Assembly (NCBI GenBank): GCA_037954235.1
Contig: JBBMOA010000010.1
Span: 24,526,529 to 24,590,528, forward strand
Direction of reading: 5' to 3'
Source of the DNA: Aulostomus chinensis
Taxonomy: Eukaryota; Chordata; Actinopteri; Syngnathiformes; Aulostomidae
DNA length: 64,000 nucleotides
Position 1 is the stretch's first letter. Each line of letters starts with the position of its first letter. Under the pieces are notes generated by a model that worked only from the letters and a program-made list of their open reading frames with translations, was not told the origin of the DNA and did no database searches. The position numbers and the translations under genes are program-made. This document shows positions 39,672 to 53,900 of the stretch, in pieces.

Positions 39672-39696
39672 GCAACAACAACAACAACAACAAAAA
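39672..39696. repeat. (CAA)n run
   Basis: A short CAA trinucleotide run of about eight repeats. Confidence 0.9.
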
Positions 39697-40228
39697 ATCA
39701 GGTTAAACTATTGACTGACTTCATTTGAAACAATAAATGCTGAAAAATGCTGCATATTTCACTAATAAAGTTGGCATATTTGAAGGCATAAAGTTTCAAA
39801 AAATAATTTGAAGACATCTCTACACTCGGAGAACAGACGACAATATGCTTCAGCTTTTTTGATCAGCATCTCGAGATCGTGCAGCACATCTGATGGTAAC
39901 TACAGAGATGCGCAGACATAAACGATGCCATGTAGAGACATGAATCAGGCCGGACCTTCTGGTGGATGTGTGGGTTGGATAAGGCGAGGGGGGGGGGGGT
40001 GAGGCATTTATACCGCTCTGTGCCAGGTGATTAAACCTGGCAATGCAACCAAGGCAGATGGCTTTAAAGACCTTTTCAGTAGCACAGCAGAGGGCATGTC
40101 TGTACTTGTCATAGCCCAGTGAGGCTGCATAAGAGCTAAGTTCAATCTCAGGGCTTCCTCCTTTATGATACACACTTCAGCAAACACATGTAGACCTCAT
40201 GTATCAAAAAAAAAACAAAAAAAAAACA

Positions 40229-40249
40229 ACACACACACACACACACACA
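40229..40249. repeat. AC microsatellite
   Basis: A short AC run next to an A-rich stretch. Confidence 0.9.
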
Positions 40250-43200
40250 TGTGGACGTGTAGGCACACACACCCAGGCACCACATAAAGGAAACCCTGCC
40301 CCACAGTTGAGCAGACAGAGAGGCCATTGAGGGCCTGTGTTTGTTTAAATGGTCATAATTCTTCTCGTCAGGCTTGGAGAGAGGGACGGCGTTTGGCGAA
40401 TGCGGTGAGAGGCACAGAGGGCAGTGGGGAGGTAGGTTTATGTGAGTGACTGAGTGAGTGACTTGGCACCTCAAAGGTCAATAAACAGTGCCCGTTTGAT
40501 TGGAGTGCAGGGCGAGCGGGAGTCAGACTAAAATAAAGAGAGTTTCAAGTGCCGGGGAATCACAGGCTGGAATGTTGGGAGAATAAATGAGGGCAAATAA
40601 CTACTCACCATGAGAAAAAAAACAAAAACAGGAATAAACACAAATCCTATAAACTTTTGATAGGAACACTTAAGCGCTACACCATGCAAACTGTGTAATA
40701 ACCATGTGTATGGGATTATCATAGATGCATGTTTGTTGGTTGGGTTTCAGCCCCTGAAAACATCCCAGGATTCATCCATCTACATACAGGCTGTTTTCAT
40801 CCCTCTTTGTACTCACACCTAAAAAAGTAATGCAATATATTTATATGTAATGATAGAGAGTCAGGAGGGAAACACAGACATTTGCAGCTGTAATTCTGTC
40901 CCAAAGAGTGCTTTTGCAACATGATGAGCCGTTAGCAGCCATTTTGATTATATACATGTATCAATTTTGTATAGTTGTGCATCTGCCAAACCTTTATCCC
41001 AGCAATCAAAAAATATTACATATTTAAAGAAACTTAAAAGAAAAGGAATGTCCGGCATTTCGCGTGTGGATTTCACTGCAAGCAGGACCGATTGCTGGAC
41101 GTTTGAAGGATTATCTGCAGAAAGTTGTAACTTTTCACAAGATATCATGTTAACACTTCATTCTAAAGTAGAGTGGAAACACAGCATCAGGTATCGTGAA
41201 TGTTAAATGCACTCCGACATGTATTCCTTTCCTAATTGTGGTTGGCCGAGCTAATGAAGATCATTTATAGTGTAGCTTTACTGCCAGCTTGTTTCTATTC
41301 TGCCTGAATAACAACAGCTTCACAATGCAGTAAAATAATAATGAGGGTGATAAAGGTGGCATAACCAGGTAAAAACAGTTATTATACAAGTCAAAAATTG
41401 CATTAATTTGCCCCACCCTTGCAACAAGAGATGATTCAATAGATTAACTGCCAGGGTTTTTATGGCATGTCCTCATTCGACAAGCCAGGTTGGGCTGATG
41501 CATTCAAGTGAGTGAAATGTGTCTTCGGTGTTTTAAACCTTGTGTGGATGTGGACCGCCTAGTCCCTGGAGAGAAGGAGGAACAGAAAACTCTGGTAACC
41601 CACCTCTCACCACTCATCGTACAGCCTGCAGCTAGAAGCCGTCTGCACAGAGATACAAAGGAGCAGATGAAACACGAGAGTGCACACAATCATGTACACC
41701 TGTAGTGTACGCTCTCTCATTCACCGCCCCCATCTCCCTCTTAAAAACGACATGTGCACTTGGTCTCCGTCTATAGTCCCCTTTGGTGGCTTATAAAGCC
41801 TCCTGCATAGGCTACATTGAAATATACACAGAAAACCAACAGTGACGCGTACCACTTGTACAGATTTCAGATTGCTACACTGTCAGAACTCCAGTTCAGA
41901 GCAACAATTGTCTTTGATTGTGTCTTTGCAAGCTGTTATTTTATGACAGTGGAAGTCCTGATTAGAGTATTAGTGGACATAATTGCTAGCAACGAAGCAA
42001 TTAAAAAAAAAAATTCTCTGACCATGTTCTGTGGGTATTTCAGAGCATTTTGTTTTTTTATATTTGTATTCATTCATCAACAAATTACATGTAACTTTTT
42101 TGGGATACTTGCAGGTGTATTTTAGTTTATAATTTTGTTGATTCTAGCGTTTGATTCTTCTTAATCCAAACTGGCGACCTAAATAATAACACAAACAATG
42201 CAATTCAGGCAGAATTTGATTTAATTTGTGGAGGAACTTGAGGGTGGAATGTGATGAACACGTCCATGTTTGTGCACTTCGCTTAATTATGTGTTTGTGG
42301 CTGCAGCTGCCGTGGAGGTTCTACTAATTCTAAATCTGGGTTCTCTAGTTTGATATTTTATTCATCGTTGGTCATTTGCATATAATCAATTTGAGTTTTG
42401 TTAACTTTTCCCATTTATATCTAGGAGTCTTTATAGGATTTGAACGATGCCTACTGGGTTAGAGGTAAGAGAGAGGTTGTGTACAATGAGATGAAGGAAT
42501 CCAATGAAGTATGGTTGGATTTGTTTTCAGTAACTCTTTTTCCTAACAAAGAAAAAGGCAAAAATCAGGTGCATGTATCTAAACACCGTAGCATAAACCA
42601 GCCCAGCACTCTTTTTTATCTTTCTTTCTCATTCCACTTGGCTCCATGCACTTATTGCTCTTCTCTGTATGTGTTCGGCTTCGCCACACTATGCAAGTCT
42701 GTCTGAGTCTTCATCGTATAATAGGATTTTACACAACACAGAATTGCAGCATATATGCAGGTCGCACATTTGTCACCACAGAATGGCTCATTACAGCAAA
42801 TCCCTTTACACCCAGAAAAGCAGGCGTAAACATGCCAAGAGTCACCGAATATCCTTATCCACTTGTGCCTAATTCCTGTGCCGTGGTTTGTACGGCTCAG
42901 TGTCAGCGATGTTTGCTGACAATATCTCACTGTGAGCTGCCCCGCTGTCTGTGTGGCCCCGCCAGCTAACCCTCTCCCAGCATCTGCAGAGATGAGGGCC
43001 TTATTAAAACAATCTTCCCAATTAACATTCCTGCTCCCTGGCCTTCCTCCAGACATTACTCCAGCTCAACTCTACAATGACAAAGAAGCTGTGTAGGAAC
43101 CTGACTGGCCATGGGATCTCTGAATATATCAGGATTGAAAGGGGATGTGAGGCAACTTGTTTTTCTTCCTGGGAAACCAAAATCTGTTTTTACATGTGTG

Positions 43201-44169
43201 TCTGTTTGTGTGTTCACCTGTGAAACGTGTGTAAGAAAGAGAGTGAGGAGGGCACAAGGACGACGCAGGGGCGCATAAATTAGTTCAGGCAACAGTCAGG
43301 ACAGCGGAGTCATCACAAAGGCTTCTAATATGATATGACGCGCAATGACGCGGGCTCATTTGCACAGGGTGGATAGCTCATGACCCTGGACAGGAAAGAG
43401 CACTGTAAGAGAAGACTGTCAGCTAACTAACTCACACCACATCAGAGATCATCAATAAACACAGCAGGCTTTCCTGCAGAGTGCTATTTGACCCACTGCT
43501 TACCCTCAACTTAGCATTCAGGAATACCAACATCTGCTGCAGATCTTTTCACTTCGTGCTTAGCTTGAGGTCTCAGGACCAGATTACAGGACACTCCCAA
43601 TCTCTCGTTCATCTTCTCAAAACAAAGATCTATTACAAACTAACAGCAGAGTCTACGAGTGTTGTTTTATAGCGGCGTTGTACAAACAGGTTCAGGGCAG
43701 AAGTAATTCCATTCTGATGGGGAATTTGAGATGAGATCATTTGCGTTTATTGTTGACACCACTGAATTTCAAGAACATAATTCAGAACATTTTCAGAATT
43801 AAATGCCACTGAACCAATGGACAATCTGAATATTTAAAAAAAGAAGAAGTTATTGAGCAACAGGAACAAAAAAGGCCTTCATGTGGTGAAATAAAAAAAA
43901 AAAGACATAAAATGTAATCTGGACACAATTATAATACCCATTTGATACATTTTAATTACTTCCTCAAATGATTAAAAAAGACCCTCAACAAATAAACCCA
44001 TCTGTGCTTAATCGTCTGAGTTTAAATGACCTGAATTAACCGATGACTGATTATTATACTGCATTAGAAAAGGGGGGGGGGGGCTGATTTTTTTTGTGAT
44101 TTATTTTTCATAGTGACAAAGACAAGAGTTATTTCAGAAATGCCTTCATCAAAAATACACAATAATCCC

Positions 44170-44960
44170 CGGGGCTGCAACGCCATCAGAAGGAGAGGTT
44201 GAAAGAGTTTGTAATGTTATCAAGAAGTTTTGTAGTTATAGGCGCTTCCAGGATGTGGAGTTAACTCGCTGAGACACATCTGGGAAAGTTGGTGCAGATT
44301 CATGTGAGAGTAAAGTTAGCAAAAAAACTTTAATAGACAAGCCCCAGTCTTTCTGGGATAATACTAAAGACAGATGAAACCAGAGTGGAGCTCGCTGGGA
44401 ATGCAGTGCACCAATTTGTTTATACAGTAGGCGATGAAATGAAACCCTTACGGAAAATAACACCAGACTCAAGTCAAACATGGTGGAAGTTCTGACATAC
44501 TGTGGGGCTGCTTTGCTGTCACTGGTTGTATGAAAGGAATGATGACATAAGAGGATCTTTAAAAGCATCTTGGAAAACCAGGTCTGAGGTGAAGGTGTTG
44601 GATCTTTCAGCAGGTCGACCTGAAGTAGCACAAAGTAACGGCTGAAAGGAAACAAAGGGTTGCTTTAAACTGCCAGTAATTAGTCCTGACCTAAATCCCA
44701 TCAGCAACAGAGGACTCCTCATATGAACTTCAACAATGGAAGAGCGTCAAAAATCATGTCCCAGCAGGTGCTGTGGATTCCTCAAACTCGCATTAAAGGG
44801 TGCCAATGATTGTATTTTTTTGTGTTTTGCGCAGAAATTTACGACATTCTGTTCATTCTCATCACACATAATTGATTAATGTACATTTATTTCCAAAGCT
44901 ATTCTGAGACATGTGCTTGGAATTCAGGGGCGCCAACAATTTTGAACATAACGTAGCATT
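44170..44960 (+). mobile_element. Tc1-like (Tc1/mariner) transposon fossil
   Basis: A plus-strand stretch of about 0.8 kb reads like a decayed teleost Tc1 transposase gene. Recognisable in order are cacatctgggaaagttggt, the sequence coding DETR/S near 44373, a block like gtcaaacatggtggaagttc followed by a tryptophan-glycine-cysteine-phenylalanine motif, IFQQV at about 44602-44618, and SPDLNPI at about 44681-44702. Stops and frame changes break it everywhere, so it cannot make a transposase. The 3' end resembles the usual 'gtgccaa..attt' Tc1 tail, seen twice (about 44798 and 44928). The terminal repeats were not resolved, so both ends are approximate. Confidence 0.8.
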
Positions 44961-47900
44961 TACAGAGGGTCTGTTTATACGCTTCATATCTGCGATCATG
45001 CATGTCATAAGTGTAATAAAGCTTCTGCTCATCCCTCAGCTTAGCTGGACTTTCCAGTGGTTAATATTCCTGATGGAAGAGTCTTCAGTGTGTTTCCTTG
45101 TGTGTCAGTTACGCCTGACTCTGGTATGGAGGTTAAATTGTGTCATCATTATGCAATCATCTAAATCATTTTGAGAGCAAGACTTTCCACACTGCAATCA
45201 AAAAAGAAAAAGAAAAAGATTTGAATGCAAATTTTCAAATCGCAACATCAGTTCCTAAGAAAACATTCCACCCCTCAATCATTCTTCTTATTAAAGGCAA
45301 GATTAATGTGTGATTCACTCAAAGTCTTGTTTGCAGGTTAAAAACTTCTTCTTCTGACTTAACATTTTTGTTTGCGATTCAAAATGGTTGACTTCTCCAT
45401 ACACAAAGGTATTTTTGTGTCTATATTATGCAGTGAAACAACAACAACAAAAACTTTCCACATAGCAGTCAAATTACTTTGTAATTATTTTAAAGTTTTG
45501 TTTGCAATTAGTTTGCGAATCAAAAACCGTTGCTTATGGCTTGAAAGGTTTTCAAATCGAAAAAGTTAGCATCCTGTTCTGCTGAGTCTTATGAGTGAGA
45601 TTTGTTTTGATCGCACACCGAAGTCACAAAGTAACCTTCTTGACTCTGCTTCCACAGTGTTTGGGCTAGAACTTATTAATGCATACTTAATGAGATGTGT
45701 GGCGCGAGTGAAGATATTCTCTATATGACATGTCAAGCCAGCTAATTACAGGCAGAAAAGCTAGAATATTCCATTTCAACACAAATCTGTGAACTCAAAT
45801 CGTAGCTTTTATTACACTTGCTATTATTGTTACTGCAGTGAAAGTCTAATTTGACAGAGGTTTAGGAAACAGCAGGGGAAGTGGGCGATTGTTATGGAGA
45901 ACGGTGTGTCGTGGTTGAGATGGGACTATAAACTAGGATTACATCAGAGGCTGCTGTGGAGATCACCAGAGTAATACGATCGCGGCTGTGTGAAGGGGAA
46001 AGAGGCAGTCGAGGAGGAAAAAAGGGAGAAGGAAAAAAAACACAAGGGGATCCAATGTAATGTTACTGCAGATCCCTCAGCCTTTCGTCATGGCCACTTT
46101 CCTTTCCCCCATGCTGATCCTTTTCCAATCACTTTACCAGGCACTGGGGAAACATGGAGAAATGGAAGGATGAAGACAAAGACAGGAAATGGCCATAAAG
46201 GTGAAGTCAAAATGTGGAGGTGGGGGGTCCTCCATGGACAAGAGGGTGCAGGGATGTTAAAGACGGTGAGAGCAAGCCGATGGGTTACTGGGATCCAAAC
46301 ATGTGCTGCAGCTCCAGAGGGGCACATCTTTCTCTGATCAGTTGGCGTTCCCTTTTCAATGGCTTCCACATGGACCATAAACTTTCCCAGATGGACCCAG
46401 GGAAGATGAAAAGATGCCAATATCCCTATCTAAGAGGGGATCTGTTCAAGTGGGAAGAGATACAGAAGAATAGAGGGAGGTAGTGTTTGCAAAAAAGTTT
46501 CAATTTTATCTCTAGCACTTGTCGTCAGTGTGTACTCTGTGAGCCGATCGCAGTCAAAAAGCTTGCTCTTATAGATTTTCACTACACTTGTCACGTTGTC
46601 CGACACGTAATATCTAGCATTGCTATTGCCAAGGAGAAAGATTTTAAGTGTGCCAGAAATAACTCTGATCCCTGTGAAATTGACACTGTGTAAGGTTTCA
46701 AGAGTGATGTTAAGCCCTGGATTTTCCATCTTTATATTTTCATTAAATGGGGCACAGACAAAAGAAAAGTTTTTCTCTTTTGCTTTATGTGATACTTTGC
46801 TACCGTTAACATGGAAGAAACAGCACGGTGAGCTGATTTATGATTCCCTCCCCGGGGCACAATCTGAGTCCAGCAACAGGGGAAATTTAAGGCTACTGGA
46901 CCACCTCTAAATATCTGCTAGATGCATAGAAGTTACTGAGGAACAATATGACTACTTCCTACACTCGTACACAACTCAAGCTAGACAGTCTTGGACTAGA
47001 ACAGTGGATTCGATCTCTAGTAAATATGGTTTTGTTTTCTTGACTGTATTTCTTCATTCTTGTCCATATTTCTATCACAATGCACAATTACCAAAGTTCA
47101 TGAAGCTGAGGGTCACTGTTACTTTATTTGTAATGCATATTGTGTCACTTTGATCTTTTTTATAGACTGTGACATATAGTTATGACTTTGCACACCTACT
47201 GTATTTACTTGGTGACATTAAAGGGGAATATTGGCTTCTTATCGTTTCAGTCCACTCTCTATCTGGCATTTCCAAACCGTGACCCTATGAAAAATTAATA
47301 TCCGAACACGGACTCGTACGAAGAAGCTTCCTCTGGTAGCTAATCTGCACGAAATGACATGAGCCATATCAAATGTACAATATAATGAATTTAAGAAAGA
47401 TTAGTCGCTGATGTCTCTCGCTAAATAATGAGCCTTTCTCCTCTCATTTCTCTGTTAATCTTTTCTTTTTCTAAACCCACATTTCCTTGTAAAATATCCG
47501 CAACTTAAAACCCACGACCTTTAGGCCTTATCCCTGCCTCTCCACCTCTTCTGCCAGATTTTTGCTGAGCAGGTGTCTACGGGGAAAACTAACGTAAGCA
47601 GCAACCTCTACTTCACCCCGTCTTCAACAACCAAAGGCATGTGTCCAGCCAAGAGCCCCCTGTGAATTGTAGACAGATTACTCTGAACGAAAAAGGCAGA
47701 CCATCTGGAGCAGAGAAGGGGCAAGGAGTAAATTCAAGAAATTGACAAGAAAGAGCTGGCTGAATGATTTGGAGGACAATGGAATGCAGGACAGAAAGAC
47801 ATAAGTATTGGGTGGAGGAAGCATATATTTTATCTGAAGGGGGATAGAAGAATAAATCAGGTTAGAAAAGCAGGACAACCTGACAGTGGAGATTATGAAG

Positions 47901-50900
47901 GACAATTTAAACCTTGGCAGCCTCCATTGTTCTAACTCCATGTAATCACTCACTTATAGGTTAATTATGATCTAATGAAAATTTCAGTGTGATGAGAAAT
48001 ATATTGGACTGCTGGCCTGGCTGAAACATGGGGGTGAATTAGCCCTCCAGGTTCCACACGGGGGTTTGAAAGAGTGATGGGTTGAGTGTGTGTTTGAGGT
48101 CAGTGACCACTGTGTACACACACAGCAGTGTGTCAAGAGCTGCCAGGTTGTGTGGTCAGTGGCACATCTCATTAGCACCTGCTGACCCAGTTGGTTCACT
48201 GCACTCATGGAGTGGCAGAGCTGTGGTGTTTAAAAAAAAAAAAAAAGCAAGTGCAAAAACAAATATAAAACACTTTTCTGTGCCAGCAAATAAACTGTCC
48301 CCTGACAGACGGAGAGGACGTAAGATCAACAAGCGGCAGAGGAAGCCCCTGACAACCATGGGCTCAACATCATCAGCACAGAGAGGTCAGGACTCAGCGA
48401 ACAGATAAAACTCTCCGTGTGTTCATTGCTCCCGCTCTCGTGAGATAAGACAAGCCTAACGTGCCTCACATGGAGAGACAGTTTGCTACGAAATGCTGCC
48501 ATCATCTCCCCCTCTGAGCAAATCATCAAATAAACCATGTTTGGTTTCTGGAAGGCCCAAATATGCCAACATAGCTGTGATAAGAGAGCGTGCAGCTAAA
48601 AAGCTACATTGTGCTCAACAAAGGGGAAAAAAAGCACATCAGGGTGAGGATGTGATGGGGCTTGTTGCCTTTTAGACATGAGGGTTTTCAGTTTGTTGTG
48701 GAGAAGAGCAAAATAAAACAGAGCAGTTTCGGGAATGCGGGCAAGACCTGCCTGAGAGTCATATGGGTGACATCAATAATATGAGCATTCAACATTTTTA
48801 TTCAATCTAGTGTGACTAGACCAACAATATTCATATAATCCAACTGAACAGTCATGGGCCATGAAACTGAGACTCATGTCCTATGTTTGGAGCCAAATCA
48901 CATCCCACTGAGGGCAAAAAACACAGAAGGCACAAAACCTGACAATGCAAAAGAGGAAATAAAACAGTGTTGATGCCCAATGTGCTGTCGCTCAGCCAAC
49001 CCATGCAGCAAAGCCAAACTAGTTGTGCTTCCACTGAAATGTCAAGAGAATTTTACGCAAAAATTGTAAATATTGCAAAAAAAGGAAATGTGAATTCGAT
49101 GAATTTTCTCTGACAGGTTTGGAGGAAATAAACTGCAGTGGGCTACGTCTGCCAGCGACAATGGAGAGAGATCCACAGTAAATGCTTTCGGTTGTAATTG
49201 TACTTCTTAGCAAGTACTCGCTCGTACTGCCTGTATTGCATGCTGTCTGGAGATGAAGACAACATTTGGAAATTTCAAGAGCAATGCCGGAAGTCACGTG
49301 ATTTTAGCACTTGCTACATAAGAGGTTATTCAAAAGAGGGTTTCCATCTTCCTAAGATTTATTTTTACCATTTTCATCAACCTTCTCTGATAAGATGCTT
49401 TGAAATTTGTTGATGGAAACACGGCTAATGATCTCCTAATCTTCCATGACGGCCACTTTGACCACCGAGTCTGATCCCTGGATAACAGAGATAGCCGGGT
49501 ACCGTACACCTAATTACAGTCAACATTCCTCCTGATTTGCATCTTTTTGGAACGGGGGATGAAACTGGCACACCTGGGTCGCATTATGACGGAAAACTCA
49601 GCTGAACGGAACTTTAAATAATAAAAAAAAAACCAACAACACTACATTATCCTGCCACCAGTTGGATCTGCCTGTAAACCTGATTGCAAACACACACACC
49701 CTCCCCCACCCCGCCAATGTACCACATGCCTTCTTTTGTCTGAGTCCCTACCATGTTGTCTCTATCTGCCAGAGATAGCATCTAAGCAAGCCTTCTGTAG
49801 AGCTCTGTGGCTTTTCGAGACCTCCATAGCCTGTGGGAAGCAGCGCACCTGCACAACAGACAATAGCAATGGCTCCTATAGATTCTGCTGGTCTTTGAAG
49901 TGGCGATGGATGTGAGTTCAATACCCCAGGCCTGCAATACCGCATCCCTCTGTGGTTTCAGTCCACAGCCTTAGTGATTAAAGACAGTTTTAAGATGAGT
50001 CCAACCGAGCTTTTAAGGAAAATCAAGTGTTTGGTTAACCAGCCATTCCACCATCAGAGAAGGTCTACCGAGCAAAAAAAAAAAAAAAAAAATCATGAAA
50101 TGCCATTTTCACAGGGTAACAGGCTTGAGGTCAGAGGCTGAGAGAAATCATGGGAGAGGAAAAAACACCACACACACAAGACTTGATGTGACACAGGAGT
50201 ATCACTGCCACAACAGTACGTGACAGTATGTTAGCACATTGTCTAACAAGTGTCCTATAAGCATAAAAAAGCTGTGAAATATGACATCATAAAAAGCAGT
50301 GGGTTTTTCGATTATGAAGACTATGAATAATTCAGAAGCCACTGAACGGCAATATTTTTTCTATCCATCTTGCTGCTTCCTTTCCTCCCTCACTCTTTCA
50401 TTTTCTCCCTCTTATTGCTTCTTCTTCATTTCTTTTTTCAAAACTTCAGTTCCGATCCTGCGAAAATCAAATGAAAGACACAGAGAGAAAGGAGCAGCGT
50501 GCAGCGGGGGGGGGAGGACGCGACTGACTGGCGCTGAAGTGGACAAGTCACCTGTTGACTGGGCCGCAACAAAATCAACAAACAAAAATGACTATTTGAC
50601 TGAAATATCCTGAGCCTGCCACACACTGTCACCTCTATCATCATGTGGCTAAAAACCCAGACAGTGTTGTCCCTATAACCCCTGGGTTCTGACCCTTGAT
50701 CTGTCACCATCTATTTTACAACCCCCCCTTAACTACACAGCATCAGCACACGGGCTTTGAATAATAACTCTCTAACTGTACATCACAGTGGTTTACTGTG
50801 CTTGCCTAAGCATGATAGCAGCCATCGGGGAATGAAGCCGCCACAGAAGTGCATCTTTCCTCAGCGGTGACAGACAAGGCCATGCAGTATGTCTCAGAGG

Positions 50901-53900
50901 AGTGATGATGACTAATGATCTCTCCCGAGTTCTCGGCCCCCGCTGCATCTCATTCTCGTAGCGTACATATTCTTGTCGTTCTTCTTTGGGACCGTACATT
51001 TTTGCGTAAGTAATAGCAGCTCGTTCCTAATCTGACTTCAAGGCTTTAATCGGAAGCAAAACCGTGATGGAGAGTAAATTTTCTAGACATCTGATCCATC
51101 TGGTTGCAGTTGTTGGTTATCAGTTACCTACGCCAGTGTTTGTCTGGTTGTTAGTAAGGTTTCGCAAAAAATAAAGGCAATATTTAAAGAAATTTGGTGG
51201 AAAGATAGGTAATGTTTCAAGGAACACATTATTAACTTCTGGAGGTGATCTGGATCCAGGTAGAGCTGTCAGCTACATTTTTCTGGACATGTCACTGCAC
51301 ACATTTCCATTAAATTCTTTGCACGTGAAATGGTTGAGAGAAGAACAATTCGGCTTCTGTTAATCTTCTTAACTGTATAAACTTGTGAAAGTGTGAAAAC
51401 TGGAAAAGACATAGAACACACTGCACACAGGAAGGTCTTCTTGGCAGCAAATCGAGCAAATTCAATTTAAACCTGTTTAAATTCTGGCAGACTCTTTGCA
51501 GCAGCTTCACTTCCACACTGACGTGAGTGAATATTTATTTGGCCCATTTCCAGTTATCTTTTGTAATTTAGGTCACCAGGGAGTAATCCTACTTACAATG
51601 GAAATTATCTCTGGGTCATGTATTGAATAGAATTGTCATTAAGCTCACGTGATGCTGCGGTTCTGTGCAGTTCCTGAGCTGGGCTTTACCTTCAGTGTGT
51701 CTCAACATCCCCAAACATCCTCCAGTACAGGCCCACCGCCAGCCACAAAGGAAAACACAATACATGAAAACTTAATTTCCAGATTTTTAATTTCCTTTTT
51801 CTTCTTTTCTGTAAGAACTCTAGTAATGAAAAAGAAAATTGGATGGATGAAGCGTGACATCCATTCACCATCTAGGCCACACGCTCTGATTCGCTCTTTT
51901 CAATCAGACTGAAGATATAATAATATGCATGCCGCTGCAAAAACATTACTGCACTGGTCACTAATGTGCTCCAAATTATGTGTTTCAACCACCATTAATA
52001 ATAGCACTTGTTTAGAATAGTGGTAGTAAGTACTGGAGGTTGATCAACTTGAATGGTGTGGTAAGAGCAATCCATGGGCCCTCCATATGATGTACAAGAG
52101 CAATGCTCAGACTGGAGAGGCCCTTCGCCATCTCGTCTGTCCACTGATTCATTCGTGCATCCTCATCCTCCCACACCCTGTGTAAGCTCATAATGAGCCC
52201 TGGGCTAATGCATAGAACAACACAATTAAAGCCAAAGTGGACAACTTCCCACTCCAGTCCAGGCATGAACACGCTTGAGAGCACCAACTGCGCTGGTGTA
52301 TCCTACAATGTGAGTTTTCCTGCATGTATCTCGTGTGTATCAGCTCCAAGAAGTGGACTGAGTTGACAGCTCCAGCCAGTAGCTCTTTGACCTGTGGCCT
52401 GAAGGCCTTGCATCAGACACAATGCCAGTTTGCTGTTAGGTCCTCCCTGTGGCACGCAGTCTTTGGCAGGTCACCATGAAACACAAAGGCCACAGGCACA
52501 TGGATGTGATCCAGGGTGCCACGCTCGGTTTGAACCCTCTCCTGACAAAGAGGAAAAAAATGATTTCCCTCTAGAAAATCCTGGAAGAAAAGGAGCTGCA
52601 GAATCGTCTGGCAGTGTGTTTTGCACCTAAGTCAAAGAAAGTTGAGTCACTTTTGTGCTCACATGCCAAGCTCAGCTCACAATAATAGTTTCACAGAAGC
52701 AATATTCACTTCCAACTACACTGTGTGCGAGTTAAATTGCCTCGACAATAGCACATGTTAAGGCCCTGATATATTTGTCTTCTGCCGTGTCTTTTTTCTT
52801 TGGGCCAAATAGGGAAACCAGTCTTAGGTTCTGTGCTGCCTTTGCGTTTTCACCATTTCTGTCGCAGCTATTATTTCATGAAATCTGACTCCTGGTGTTC
52901 TGTTTCTTTTCAATTTCCTTTTCAGCAAAGCCCCAGTGTTCCCTCCTTCCATGTCAACATTCGCCTAGCACATAGAACAATGTGCCAAAAATATCTCTGC
53001 CCCAAGAAACAAAACACATTTCTTAAAATTACATCCAATTAAATCTACAATTAAATCGCAAAATAATAGGAATAAGAAACTATTTTCCAAAAATGCAAAA
53101 TACCAGTTCACCTGTGCTCTCCATTTGTGTCAGGGTGTTTATTTACTCCCCTGGGTGTTCGTGTTTGACTACTTGTTTTGGACAGACAACATGAACTCCA
53201 CAGATTTCCAGTGAGTCCCTTACAGCTCTCCCATGACTTCCTCTCCCTAAAGATAATATACACTACAACGCAGAAGAAGAAAGTAGTTAATTGACATGAA
53301 ATCAAAGATAATTTACTCCTATTTAGTCTCTTCCTGTCTCACGGCAGACTGAGAAAAGTAGGGGAATATTCCTGGGCCCACTTCACAAACTACCAACAAG
53401 AAACAGCAGTTATCTGCAGTAGGAAGTGTGGTACTGGACTGTGCAGGATGTCGTGCACCCCCCCACCCCGACCCCTAAAGATGACCTGAGCTCTGTTTGT
53501 CTGCACTCTGTAGGCTTGGCTGATACATATCATTGTCTCTGGCAGTTCCCACCATAAAGACTCATTAAAACAGCCATACTTCATCACAGGAGTTACCCCA
53601 AGACCTGCCCCCGCCTTCCCATGGATCACTATCTAGATTTCTTTCCGGCATATTGTTGGAAGATTTACTCATTTATTTATTTGTATTATCATTGTTATTT
53701 TAGTTTCTGAATCTATTTAGTTCTTTGTATTGTTAACATTGTACCCCTGATTTAATCTAACAGCAATCCCTGTCAATCAAAACTTAAAGAAGACTGTGTG
53801 TACCTTGTATGCTTGTGTTTGGGAGTACTGTGAGGCCTTATCGTGTTTGCAAGCCACAGGGACTTGACTTTTATTGCATCGTTTTATTTTGGTGTCCCCT

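Noticed and set aside
42652..43056. Minus-strand open frame starting with SGGRPG, resembling the Robo1 SGGRPGLL segment
   Set aside because: Similarity stops after six residues. The real segment is split between exons 17 and 18 at 6373-6415 and 4623-4777, where phase and flanks match.
44236..44655. 139-codon minus-strand open frame
   Set aside because: It is the antisense shadow of the Tc1-like fossil, whose coding signals are on the plus strand.
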